In this document: piece by piece, positions 49,065 through 58,058 of the stretch
Position numbering within the stretch: position 1 is the stretch's first letter
Layout of the letters: the number at the start of each line of letters is the position of its first letter
Assembly (NCBI GenBank): GCA_049317525.1
Contig: JBMOIC010000010.1
Span: 1-64,000, forward strand
DNA length: 64,000 bases
DNA from: UBA961 sp049317525
GTDB taxonomy: Bacteria > Bacteroidota > Ignavibacteria > Kapaibacteriales > UBA961
Direction: 5' to 3'
Notes under the pieces: generated by a model
What the model saw: the letters and a program-made list of their open reading frames with translations, nothing else
The model's database searches: none
Told to the model about the DNA's origin: nothing
Program-made: the position numbers and the translations under genes

Positions 49065-50029
49065 AGTGGATTGTCTTTTGGATTATTGCTTTTTAGCGCT
49101 TCCGCATTTCTTTTCAAACCTGCAAGCTTAGTTCTTTTAATCGGACTTTTTTTAAATCTAGTCGAAAATTCTTCTTGTGTCATAGATACGATTGCATCTA
49201 GCGACAAGGACATCTCATTATTTCTTGGGAATAACAATTCTTTATTTGTTTCTTTTTGGAATGAATTCCACGGGCACACTTCTTGGCATATATCACATCC
49301 AAATACCCACTGTTGTAGATTTTCTGATATGGCATCAGGAATTTGTATATCTGGCTTCGATTCAATTGTCCAATACGATATGCATTTTGTTGCATCAACT
49401 TTGTATGGTTCAATAATCGCATTTGTTGGGCATGCATCGATACAAGCGGTACATGTTCCACAATAATCAGTGATTTGTTTGCTTGCTGATAGTTTAATTG
49501 TAGAGATTATTACCCCTATAAAAAACCAAGATCCTATTGCTCGATTAATGATATTTGAATGTTTTCCTTGCCAGCCAAGTCCTGCTTTAACTGCCCATTG
49601 TTTTTCTAATATTGGGCCAGTATCAACATAAAATTTATGCTGGGAATTGGGTACTAATTCAGTAAGCTCTTTCGATAATGATTGCATCATTGCTGGTAAT
49701 ATTTCATGATAATCTGTACCCCAAGCATATCGAGATATTTTCCCTTGTGTAGAATCATCTTTGTGCTGAATATCTGTATAATAATTTAGTCCAACTACAA
49801 TAACAGATTCTGCCTCTGGTAAAATAAGTGTAATATCTTTTCTTTTCTCTTGCTGAGTGGCCATATACCCCATTGAACCATGATAGCCAGCATTAATCCA
49901 CTCCTGAAAATGAGAAAATTCTTGATTGAATTCTTCTACATCGGCAATGCCAACCAGATCGAAACCTATTGATATAGCTTTTTCTTTAATGAATTCCGAA
50001 TATTGCTCAATTGATGTATCAGAAAACAT
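49061..50029 (-). CDS. queG: Epoxyqueuosine reductase
   Basis: Catalyses the last step of queuosine synthesis, reducing epoxyqueuosine to queuosine in tRNA wobble position 34, using cobalamin and two [4Fe-4S] clusters. In the 322 residues, Cys190, Cys193, Cys196 and Cys252 plus Cys200, Cys216, Cys245 and Cys248 supply the two ferredoxin-type clusters. Asp136 in YVDTGPILE matches the catalytic aspartate of E. coli QueG (Asp134). The C-terminal HEAT-like extension of the longer proteins is absent, which is normal for Bacteroidota-type QueG. It overlaps pirin by 4 nt. Confidence 0.95.
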   Translation of the reverse strand: MFSDTSIEQYSEFIKEKAISIGFDLVGIADVEEFNQEFSHFQEWINAGYHGSMGYMATQQEKRKDITLILPEAESVIVVGLNYYTDIQHKDDSTQGKISRYAWGTDYHEILPAMMQSLSKELTELVPNSQHKFYVDTGPILEKQWAVKAGLGWQGKHSNIINRAIGSWFFIGVIISTIKLSASKQITDYCGTCTACIDACPTNAIIEPYKVDATKCISYWTIESKPDIQIPDAISENLQQWVFGCDICQEVCPWNSFQKETNKELLFPRNNEMSLSLDAIVSMTQEEFSTRFKKSPIKRTKLAGLKRNAEALKSNNPKDNPL

Positions 50030-50041
50030 ATAATGTCCCCA

Positions 50042-50461
50042 TCAGAAATTTTCCAACCATAATGGACGAGTTTTTTTTGGTTGTTCTAACCACACTAATC
50101 CTTCATCTTCAAATATATGATATGTAAGTAATCGTGCATTACTTCCTAATGCTTTGCCAGATTCTAGTGAATATATCCATCCATGTAGTGGACATGTCAC
50201 TGTTTTTTCTTCCAAAAATCCATTGCATATTACAGCTGCATATTGATGTGGACATATATTAGAAACAGCAAATAATTGATGATTGTCTCTGAATACAGCT
50301 ATTTGGACATCTTCATCAAAATAGAAATTTTTTCCTTTTTGGGGAAAGATATCACCAGATTTACACAATTGAATATACTGCTTATCGTGAAATATTCCTT
50401 TTTGATATATTCCAATTGATTGTTCAAACTCAATATTGTCTTCATTATCATATGCATTCAC
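50042..50461 (-). CDS. Small Rieske [2Fe-2S] protein
   Basis: A 139-residue soluble Rieske protein with both ligand pairs: Cys70-x-His72 (CPHQ) and Cys90-xx-His93 (CPLHGW). The form CxH...CPxHG is that of ferredoxin-like and NirD-like Rieske proteins rather than cytochrome bc1 subunits. A GTG start at 50461 is used, as no suitable in-frame ATG occurs; it lies 1 nt after the stop of the MBL gene. The electron-transfer partner is not evident; the neighbouring MBL hydrolase or an unseen oxygenase are options. Confidence 0.88.
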   Translation of the reverse strand: MNAYDNEDNIEFEQSIGIYQKGIFHDKQYIQLCKSGDIFPQKGKNFYFDEDVQIAVFRDNHQLFAVSNICPHQYAAVICNGFLEEKTVTCPLHGWIYSLESGKALGSNARLLTYHIFEDEGLVWLEQPKKTRPLWLENF

Positions 50462-50462
50462 A

Positions 50463-51311
50463 TTATAACTCCACTTTTTCTGCTAATGCAAAACCTTTAT
50501 CAGTATGCTTTATGTTACCTGCCGGAACAAATGCATCGTGCTCAAAGCATATTATCCATTTTTCTTCTACTGCTTTAGTTAAAATCTTATGTTTTTCTTC
50601 CATAGATGTTAAAGGGAAATTATCATAACCCATAACATATGGCACTGGAATATGTGCTGCTGTAGGCAATAAATCTGCAGGAAATATTAAGGTTTGAATA
50701 TCATCGGTAACTGTAATCATTTGTAAAGCTTGCGTATGGCCATGCAATGTTTGCACAGATAAACCTGGAAATAATTCGCCAGGACCATCTAATATCTCCA
50801 TCATTCCATTGTGTATAATAGGCTCCCAGTTTTCTGGCATAAAAGAAGCTTTATCTTTATCTGTGGGATTTCTTGCCCATAACAGATGATCTTTTTGTAC
50901 ATAATGTTTTGCATTCGGAAACATCGGCACAATTTCTCCCGTTTCTGTTCGATAGGTAGAACCACCCGAATGATCAAAATGTAAATGAGTAAATATTACA
51001 TCAGTAATATCCTGTGCTTTTAAATTATGAATTTCTAAAGATGCCTGAATGGAAGCTCTTGTATAATCAACATTATAAATATTTTGTAGTTTTAATGGCA
51101 TTTTACTACCACATCCAGTATCTACAATAATTCTTCTATCTTCATATTGAATAAGCAAACCCCTTGCTGTCATCGGAATGCGATTTAATTCATCACCAGA
51201 ATTATATGCCTTAGACCACAAAGGTTTTGGAACAACTCCAAACATTGCACCACCATCTAATGCAAAATCACCTGTTTCAAAATGCTGTATAGTAAACTTT
51301 CCTATCTTCAT
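50463..51311 (-). CDS. Metallo-beta-lactamase-fold hydrolase
   Basis: A 282-residue MBL-fold protein with the dinuclear zinc motif THLHFDH (108-114: His109, His111, Asp113, His114), a later TLHGHTQ and a C-terminal histidine in FEHDAFV. The overall form is that of lactonase-like or quorum-quenching-like MBL proteins (AttM/AhlD type), but the substrate cannot be assigned. The ATG at 51311 is taken instead of a TTG four codons upstream; it begins 1 nt after the argH stop. No signal peptide is visible. Confidence 0.88.
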   Translation of the reverse strand: MKIGKFTIQHFETGDFALDGGAMFGVVPKPLWSKAYNSGDELNRIPMTARGLLIQYEDRRIIVDTGCGSKMPLKLQNIYNVDYTRASIQASLEIHNLKAQDITDVIFTHLHFDHSGGSTYRTETGEIVPMFPNAKHYVQKDHLLWARNPTDKDKASFMPENWEPIIHNGMMEILDGPGELFPGLSVQTLHGHTQALQMITVTDDIQTLIFPADLLPTAAHIPVPYVMGYDNFPLTSMEEKHKILTKAVEEKWIICFEHDAFVPAGNIKHTDKGFALAEKVEL

Positions 51312-51312
51312 A

Positions 51313-52719
51313 TTAATCAACAAGATACTGTGTTTGTATAAATCTTTTATCTAATAATTGTTTTTCTGCTGATTCTGCTTTTTCAAAATTAAACTTGTTG
51401 TATTCTGCTATACAATACGATTGAATTTCTTGCAATCCAGGATTATTGATACTGCCAATATGAGTAGTATTCATATGCTTTGGCTTCTGATACTCTCCTT
51501 GTTGAACTTTTTGTCCAATCTGCATATAAGCTTCTCTAAAAGAAATCCCTTGTTGAACTAATTCATTTACTGAATCAACTGTATACATCAGTTCATATTT
51601 TTTATCTTGAGTAATACCTTGATGATAAGAACTATTCTGTAATGCTATTGTTAATAAAGACATACATGTTGATAATTCTGTAAAAGCAGGAAAAAGTATT
51701 TCTTTTGTTATTTGATAATCTCTGTGATATCCCGAGGGTAAATTTGTAGTAATTCCACTAATTTCTACATGAATAGCACTAATTCGATTACATTTAGCTC
51801 TGATTAACTCGAAAACATCTGGATTTTTTTTATGAGGCATGATACTAGAGCCTGTTGTAAACTCTTGCGGTAATGACATAAATCCGAAGTTTTGACTAGT
51901 ATATAAAGTTATATCCATTGCCATTTTACTAATACTTTGGGCAATTCCCGAGAGTGCTCTAGAAACAATTAATTCACTTTTGCCTCTTGTCATTTGAGCA
52001 TAAACAGAACTTATATTAAGTCCTTCAAAACCAAGTAAATCTGTTGTTAATGTTCTATCTAAGGGGAATGATGAACCATATCCTGCAGCACTTCCTAATG
52101 GATTTCTATTCACAAATCTATATGCTGATTGAACAGTAAGTAAATCATCGGTTAGTGATTCAGCATAAGCTCCAAACCATAAACCAAATGAAGATGGCAT
52201 CGCAATTTGCAGATGTGTATATCCCGGAATAATGATATCCTTGTATTGATCTCCAAGTTGTAATAAAGACATAACAGCATCTTTAACATTACTTGCAAGA
52301 TGAAAAAGTTGATGTCTTAGGAACAGTTTTATATCCAATAAAGATTGATCATTTCTAGATCTTCCTGTATGAATTCTTTTACCTGCTTCACCAATTTTCT
52401 TTGTAAGAACTAATTCTACCCAAGAATGAATATCTTCACATGATTGGTCAATTGTAAATTCTTCTTGTACTACAATATGATATAATTCATGTAAAACAGA
52501 CACAATAGATGAGAGCTCAGATCCGCTAATTAGTCCTGTTTTTTTCAACATTATTGCATGAGCAATTGAACCAAGTATATCGTATGGTGCTAAAAATACA
52601 TCGAATTCTAAGTCTTTACCAATGGTAAATGCTTCGATTTCTTTATGAACAGAATATCCTTTATCCCATAGTTTCATAGAATGATTATCAGTAAACGAAG
52701 TGATATTTACTTTTTCCAT
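51313..52719 (-). CDS. argH: Argininosuccinate lyase
   Basis: Cleaves argininosuccinate to arginine and fumarate, the last step of arginine synthesis. The family signature is GSSIMPHKKNPD (290-301), the catalytic serine being in the GSS loop, and the general acid/base region is YTHLQ with His169. HTGRSRNDQ is also conserved. Numbering uses the ATG at 52719, which overlaps the upstream thioredoxin gene by 13 nt. A second ATG at 52677 (MKLWDKG) gives the usual ArgH N-terminus and may be the true start. No other arginine genes are adjacent. Confidence 0.94.
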   Translation of the reverse strand: MEKVNITSFTDNHSMKLWDKGYSVHKEIEAFTIGKDLEFDVFLAPYDILGSIAHAIMLKKTGLISGSELSSIVSVLHELYHIVVQEEFTIDQSCEDIHSWVELVLTKKIGEAGKRIHTGRSRNDQSLLDIKLFLRHQLFHLASNVKDAVMSLLQLGDQYKDIIIPGYTHLQIAMPSSFGLWFGAYAESLTDDLLTVQSAYRFVNRNPLGSAAGYGSSFPLDRTLTTDLLGFEGLNISSVYAQMTRGKSELIVSRALSGIAQSISKMAMDITLYTSQNFGFMSLPQEFTTGSSIMPHKKNPDVFELIRAKCNRISAIHVEISGITTNLPSGYHRDYQITKEILFPAFTELSTCMSLLTIALQNSSYHQGITQDKKYELMYTVDSVNELVQQGISFREAYMQIGQKVQQGEYQKPKHMNTTHIGSINNPGLQEIQSYCIAEYNKFNFEKAESAEKQLLDKRFIQTQYLVD

Positions 52720-53315
52720 TTAATTGAGCAACCGATTGCTTTTGTAAAATCTGGACTTGCTGGTTTATTTTGCATTAAAGATTCTATTGCATTTGCTAGG
52801 TATTTTTCTTTTACATTCTCTGCATCACTATGATTATCATCAATAGCACCTATATAGGCAATAGAAAACACTCCAGAGTTATTCTTTAACACATACACAT
52901 GTGGTGTTCTTGTTGCGCCATATGTTTTAGCAATTTGCTGGGTTGCATCTTGAATATATGGGAAAACAAAACCCTTTTCTTTTGCTCTGATTTTCATATT
53001 ATCATATGAATCTTCTGGTACCGATACTTCATCATTTGGATTAATAGCTATAACAGGAAATCCTTTTTCTGCATACATCTTATTGATTTGAATAATGCGA
53101 TCTTCATATGCTTTTGAAAATGGGCAATGATTACATGTAAAAATGAGAATAATCCCTTTTGATGAGGAATAATCTTTTAGGCTAATCATCGATCCATCAA
53201 CATTTCTTAGAGAAAAATCAGAAGCGATATCGCCTACTTTTAATCCATCAGCAGCAAAAATGTTCACACATGTTATGCAGGATAACAGAAGAGAAAAAAA
53301 CCATAATTTTTTCAT
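52707..53315 (-). CDS. Exported thioredoxin-fold protein (AhpC/TSA-like, CNHC site)
   Basis: A 202-residue protein with a signal peptide (about 1-21, FAA-D). The peroxiredoxin/thioredoxin fold starts at VGDIASDFSLRNVDG. The active site is Cys61-Asn-His-Cys64 in FTCNHCPFSKAYEDR, a form common in the 'thioredoxin family protein' group of Bacteroidota and Planctomycetes. The cis-proline region is GATRTPHVYVL. A thiol-disulfide role in the periplasm is expected. Its ATG overlaps the TlpA-like gene's stop by 4 nt (ATGA). Confidence 0.86.
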   Translation of the reverse strand: MKKLWFFSLLLSCITCVNIFAADGLKVGDIASDFSLRNVDGSMISLKDYSSSKGIILIFTCNHCPFSKAYEDRIIQINKMYAEKGFPVIAINPNDEVSVPEDSYDNMKIRAKEKGFVFPYIQDATQQIAKTYGATRTPHVYVLKNNSGVFSIAYIGAIDDNHSDAENVKEKYLANAIESLMQNKPASPDFTKAIGCSIKWKK

Positions 53316-53830
53316 AATTCACTCTTTAATAATTGTGTAATAATATCTTGTAATTCTTCATGTTTAAATTGTTTTTCAAAGAATTTGCGAATTTTTTTTT
53401 GATTATTAATCAGTAAAGTAGCTGGTAAAGCACCACTCCACTCACTATCAACTTTATCTATCCATTCATTTGGATTTTCAGCTTTTAATAACACTATCTC
53501 GGATTGAATATCTTTCTTTTTTATGAAAGGAAGTAGAATTTTTTCTTTGTCTTGTATAAAATCCAAACTAATTAAAAGAACTTTTACTGATTGATTTTTA
53601 TACTTCGCATTAATTTCTTCAAATATTGGTAATTCTTCAACGCATGGCTTACACCATGTTGCCCAAAAATTTATTATGTATAATGTATCATGAGTATTAT
53701 GAAGCAAAGAATCAATTTGTGAAAAAGAGATAATTCTTCCTTGATTTTGGGCATTAATATTTGGAGTGCTATGGATAAAGACCCATGCCAATAAAGGTAG
53801 AAGCAAACTATAATGTACTTTATATAGCAT
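53312..53830 (-). CDS. TlpA/ResA-like thioredoxin
   Basis: A 172-residue exported thioredoxin: signal peptide (about 1-27), then the CxxC site Cys60-Lys-Pro-Cys63 in FWATWCKPC, and the cis-proline region GALPATLLI. TlpA/ResA proteins reduce disulfides in the periplasm, often during cytochrome c maturation, which could fit the CcmF elsewhere in the window. The start codon overlaps the stop of the DUF4175 gene (TAATG), and the 3' end overlaps the next thioredoxin gene. Confidence 0.88.
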   Translation of the reverse strand: MLYKVHYSLLLPLLAWVFIHSTPNINAQNQGRIISFSQIDSLLHNTHDTLYIINFWATWCKPCVEELPIFEEINAKYKNQSVKVLLISLDFIQDKEKILLPFIKKKDIQSEIVLLKAENPNEWIDKVDSEWSGALPATLLINNQKKIRKFFEKQFKHEELQDIITQLLKSEL

Positions 53831-56800
53831 TATTGTATCACAGTACGTTTAGTTTGCAAGCGGTCAAAATATTGTCTGATAAGAATTTCATAGTCTTTTG
53901 TATACCCTTTTCCTAAAGATCTAAGCACATCTTGCATCGCTTTATTTCTTCCTTCTGGAGAGTTAAGATTTAACTGTGGAGGACTTTTTACCGTGATGTC
54001 TTGTCCACTTCTGGATTCTCTGTCTTTTTCATAATCTCTTTCATTCATAGATCTAGAAGCATCCAATAACCTAGACAAAATTCTTTCTTGTCTTCTTCTA
54101 GTTTCTGGAGTGATAATTCCACTTTCCATATCAGCAACAATCTCTCGCATTTCATCTGCAATTTTCTTTAAGTCGCCTAAAGATTTTCTTTTACCAGTTG
54201 GATCAGTTTGTTGTTTGGCTAATTCTTCCATAGCTTGTTGAGCTTTACCTTGTTGTCCTGCTAATCGAGCTAATTGCTGTTGTTGTTGCGGAGACAAACT
54301 TCCATCTTGTCCAGGTTGTGGCATTCCTGAATTAATCTGTTGTTGCATACCTGCCATTTTCTGCAATTGTTGCATCATGCCTCCACTGCCTGCTTTTGCT
54401 TGGCCCTGCCCTCCGGGATTATCACAAGATCCATCACCTTCGCCTTTCATCTTATTTAAGGCATCTTGCATTTGGATAGATGCTTTATTTAATGAACTCA
54501 TAGCAGCCATTTGAGATTGAGCAGCATTCGAAGGATTTCTTTGAGATAATTGTTCAGATGCTTTTTGCATTTCTTGCATAGCATTAGACATTTCTTTTAC
54601 CATTTCAGGACTTACTTTTGTTGTCTTTTGCGCTAATTGCATCATTTGGGCAGCCATATTTGCTAATTGATCTTGCAATTGCGCTTGGTCTTGGGCTGCT
54701 TTTTGTAATTGATTAGAATTAAAATCTAATGATTCTGTTTTCTGTTTTTGGGCTTCTTCTTGTTTAGACATACTTAAAGCATCTTGCAATGATTTTTGCA
54801 TTTGCCTGATGGCTTCTTTATTCATATTTTTTTTCATCTCTTGCTTTAGCTTTTTCATTTGCTTGGCAAAATTCTTAACATTTTGCGCAGCTTTTTTCTG
54901 CTTTTGCGCAGACTTATTCATATCCCCTTTTTGCATTTCATCAGAAGCTTCTTGCATTTCTTGAGATGTTTCTTGTTCAGCTAATTCTTCTTTTGCTTTT
55001 TCAAGCTCTTTCATGGGCATTTGTTGAGCAAGATCTTTCATTAATTGTTCAAGATCTTTAAGTTCTTTTGCCATATCTTTTAAGTCTTGCTGCAATGCTT
55101 TGTTTTCTAATTCATTAGCTTTTTTTTCTGCTTGATTAGATGGATTTGTGTTTTCCGTCTTTTTGGCCAATTGTTCTTGTTGTTCTGCTAATTTTTCAGC
55201 TCTTTTAAGCAAAGCATCTGTTTTTTGTTCTGCTTGTAAACGCTTTAAAATATTCATTGTTCTTTCAATTCCCTTCCTAAATTCTTCTTCATTGAATTTC
55301 ATTTGTTTCATTGCTTGTTGAATTTGTTCAGGGCTTAATTCTTGCATGGCTTTTTGCATTTCTTCCATTGCTTTCCGCAATTCTGGAGAATTTACTTCTC
55401 GCATCAGTTTTTGAAGCTCTTTATATTGCTCCATTGTTTCTGGTGAAATCGCATTGTTATCCTGCAACTTTTCGGTGATATCTTGCAATTTTTTATCTAT
55501 CTGATCCATCTTTTTCTGAAGATTTTCCTGCTTTTTCATCAGATTATCTACTTTTTTTGCGTCTTTCCAATCCATATTTTGTTGTTGCTTTAGCATTTCT
55601 CTTTGTAATTCATCCAATTCTTTAGAGATTTCTTTTGCTTCAGCTGCTGTTTTTTCCAGATCTTTTACTGCATTATCTTGTACTGAATCTGCATTAGACA
55701 ATACTTCATCTAATGAAGGTAATCGAACACTGATAATTGATGTTCTTGAAGATTTTGGGCCGGTAATAATATCATTATCAATGATTTCACAATAGAATTC
55801 ATATCGATCACTTGGGGCAATTCCAACTTTATTTATATCCCACATATATGGAATATCTGCGCTTACAGTACCACTTGGAATAGGAATACTTAGCGAGCTA
55901 AAACTTTTGGACTCTGGTGCATATTTGGATTCAGCTAATCTATACCACAGTTTTAATGATGAAAACCCATAATCATCGGCTATTTGAAGAGAAATAGGTA
56001 ATAATGCTTGTTCATTTACAGTAATATCATGATTTGGCTCTATCAATGTAATAATGGGAGAATTGTCACGAATGGTAGTTATGGAATAATGGAGTGGCTC
56101 TTCATTTATTCTTCCATCTTTGTCTTTAATTTCGATATAATATTCACCATCTTTTTTTACTGTAAATCCTCCATTTGCAACCCTTGATTCTCCTTGTAAT
56201 GCTATTCTAACAGTATCATAACTTTTGGCTTTACTGCCATTTACCGTATCTTTTTGATTATATGAAGGATACAATACAATGATTGAAGCTTTGCTTATAT
56301 CTTTGCTTGAAACTACAGATAATCGAACGGTAGTACCAATAAGGCTTATGATATCTGCATTTTGTTCATTTATTGTTTTTGATGCTTGTTTACTATATGC
56401 TGGTGGTTGAACGGTTCCTGAGATAGAACGTATCTGAGGTCTATCAATCACGGTGATTTTCCCAATGGCTGTTTGTACTGGTTCATTTAACCAGTCTGAC
56501 ATTCCATAAAACTCTACACTTTGTTTAAGTGATTCTATCTGATAGGTATATACATTAGTAGAATCTGCTTGCAATTGAAATTTTTCGAAGTTTTGCTGTT
56601 TACCTTGCTTTAGCATCAGAAAAACAGAGGCAGGCATAGTTCCATGTACAGTGATAGAAATGCGTGCTTTTTCACCTCTTAATTGTTCTTTATTAAGGGG
56701 AGATATCGTTAAATAGAATGGCGCAGGTGGAACAAATGATGTATCATGATTCCAAAGCCTATACAATGAAGATTGAAGAGATTGAACGCCAACAATACTA

Positions 56801-57321
56801 ATTGATGATATAACTATTGATAGTATAAAAAAAAGAAATGCCCTTTTTTTCTTTTGATGATTAAGTATTACAGAAAAATCTTTCCCTTTTGTTAATGATG
56901 ATGCATATGAAAATGCAGCATATACAAGTTCTTTAGATGTCCCTTGCTTATTAAATTCTAATAATTGCATTGCATTTAGCAAAATATCTCTAATATCACT
57001 ATAAACATCTCCAACTCTTTTAGCTAATTGATATAATGTATCTTTTTTTGACATGCCGATTAATAGCATGATAGATGGGAATACATTAGAACCAAGTGCA
57101 ACAATAGACAATATTACCGATGTATAAAATAATGTTGTTCTTGTTTGAATATTACCTTGAGCTATAGCTTCTAATGCAGAAAAAAAGAGAACAATAATAG
57201 ATATATATGAAATACCAATAAGTAATCCAGAAATAGTATTATTAATCAGCTCTGAATGTTGAACTTCTTCAAGCCTTTTAATAATATCCTCATATCCTTT
57301 TTCTATAGGATTTGTATTCAT
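53830..57321 (-). CDS. DUF4175-family membrane protein with very long coiled coil
   Basis: A 1163-residue protein. Two N-terminal helices (about 28-50 and 65-88) and one near 160-182 anchor it; a large domain of beta-sandwich character follows (about 195-545). From about 560 to 950 it is an almost uninterrupted coiled coil, rich in Gln, Lys, Glu and Met (repeats such as EEMQKAMQEL, LKDLEQLMKDLAQQ). A Gly/Gln/Met-rich stretch and a conserved C-terminal segment complete it. DUF4175 proteins occur in Bacteroidota, Gemmatimonadota and relatives, often near MoxR/DUF58/BatA-type genes; the function is unknown. Here it is followed by TlpA and preceded 6 nt upstream by DUF4159. Confidence 0.85.
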   Translation of the reverse strand: MNTNPIEKGYEDIIKRLEEVQHSELINNTISGLLIGISYISIIVLFFSALEAIAQGNIQTRTTLFYTSVILSIVALGSNVFPSIMLLIGMSKKDTLYQLAKRVGDVYSDIRDILLNAMQLLEFNKQGTSKELVYAAFSYASSLTKGKDFSVILNHQKKKRAFLFFILSIVISSISIVGVQSLQSSLYRLWNHDTSFVPPAPFYLTISPLNKEQLRGEKARISITVHGTMPASVFLMLKQGKQQNFEKFQLQADSTNVYTYQIESLKQSVEFYGMSDWLNEPVQTAIGKITVIDRPQIRSISGTVQPPAYSKQASKTINEQNADIISLIGTTVRLSVVSSKDISKASIIVLYPSYNQKDTVNGSKAKSYDTVRIALQGESRVANGGFTVKKDGEYYIEIKDKDGRINEEPLHYSITTIRDNSPIITLIEPNHDITVNEQALLPISLQIADDYGFSSLKLWYRLAESKYAPESKSFSSLSIPIPSGTVSADIPYMWDINKVGIAPSDRYEFYCEIIDNDIITGPKSSRTSIISVRLPSLDEVLSNADSVQDNAVKDLEKTAAEAKEISKELDELQREMLKQQQNMDWKDAKKVDNLMKKQENLQKKMDQIDKKLQDITEKLQDNNAISPETMEQYKELQKLMREVNSPELRKAMEEMQKAMQELSPEQIQQAMKQMKFNEEEFRKGIERTMNILKRLQAEQKTDALLKRAEKLAEQQEQLAKKTENTNPSNQAEKKANELENKALQQDLKDMAKELKDLEQLMKDLAQQMPMKELEKAKEELAEQETSQEMQEASDEMQKGDMNKSAQKQKKAAQNVKNFAKQMKKLKQEMKKNMNKEAIRQMQKSLQDALSMSKQEEAQKQKTESLDFNSNQLQKAAQDQAQLQDQLANMAAQMMQLAQKTTKVSPEMVKEMSNAMQEMQKASEQLSQRNPSNAAQSQMAAMSSLNKASIQMQDALNKMKGEGDGSCDNPGGQGQAKAGSGGMMQQLQKMAGMQQQINSGMPQPGQDGSLSPQQQQQLARLAGQQGKAQQAMEELAKQQTDPTGKRKSLGDLKKIADEMREIVADMESGIITPETRRRQERILSRLLDASRSMNERDYEKDRESRSGQDITVKSPPQLNLNSPEGRNKAMQDVLRSLGKGYTKDYEILIRQYFDRLQTKRTVIQ

Positions 57322-57327
57322 ATAAAA

Positions 57328-57999
57328 TTATCTAGTTAAAGCGTAAACAATAATGTTTGTACCAATTTTCAAGGAAATTTCACGTTTTTCATTTGTATCA
57401 TGATGAATTTCTGGATCTGCCCAACCATCACTTGGATTGGTTTCTACTGTATAGAACACACATAGTTTGCCATTATGAAAAAGGCCTAGTCCCTGAGGCA
57501 TTTTTGCATCATGTTCATGTATTTTTGGCATACCATTTGGAAAAACAAAATGTGATGAATAAAGAGGATGATTAAAGGGTAAATCGATAAAATTTTGTGA
57601 TGGAAACACCTTTTTCATTTCTTTACGAATAGAAGCGTCCATGCCATAATCATCGTCAATATAAAGGAAACCTCCATGTTCTAAATATGCTTTTAGTCTA
57701 GCTACTTCATTATCTGAAAAACTAACAGTACCATGACCTGTCATGAAAAGTATAGGATACTGAAATATATTATCAGATGAAATATCTACATATTCATATT
57801 TAGGTTCTACTTGAATAGTAGTATATTTTCTAATATATGCTAAAAGATTCACTTCAGAGGATTGATCATTATACCAATCACCACCACCTGAATATTTTAC
57901 TCTTCCAATTTTAAGCAAACTATTTTGTTGTTGTGCTTGAATTGGTATTAAACATATCACTAATAAAAATGCAAAAAGCATATATCTGATGAATTTCAT
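57328..57999 (-). CDS. Exported DUF4159-domain protein
   Basis: A 223-residue exported protein (start at 57999; signal peptide about 1-22, IQAQ). The DUF4159 features are visible: FMTGHGTVSFSDNEVARL, then LEHGGFLYIDDDYG, resembling the Rossmann-like, glutamine-amidotransferase-related fold. The DUF4159 family is poorly characterised but often encoded next to BatA/MoxR-type modules in this group of phyla. The upstream in-frame ATG at 58062 would overlap the mutase gene by 4 nt; the inner one is preferred for its signal peptide. It is 6 nt ahead of DUF4175, so a complex is plausible. Confidence 0.82.
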   Translation of the reverse strand: MKFIRYMLFAFLLVICLIPIQAQQQNSLLKIGRVKYSGGGDWYNDQSSEVNLLAYIRKYTTIQVEPKYEYVDISSDNIFQYPILFMTGHGTVSFSDNEVARLKAYLEHGGFLYIDDDYGMDASIRKEMKKVFPSQNFIDLPFNHPLYSSHFVFPNGMPKIHEHDAKMPQGLGLFHNGKLCVFYTVETNPSDGWADPEIHHDTNEKREISLKIGTNIIVYALTR

Positions 58000-58058
58000 A
58001 TTACATTTGTGATAGGCATAGATGAACATACATTTAATATGCATAACGTTCGAATGTA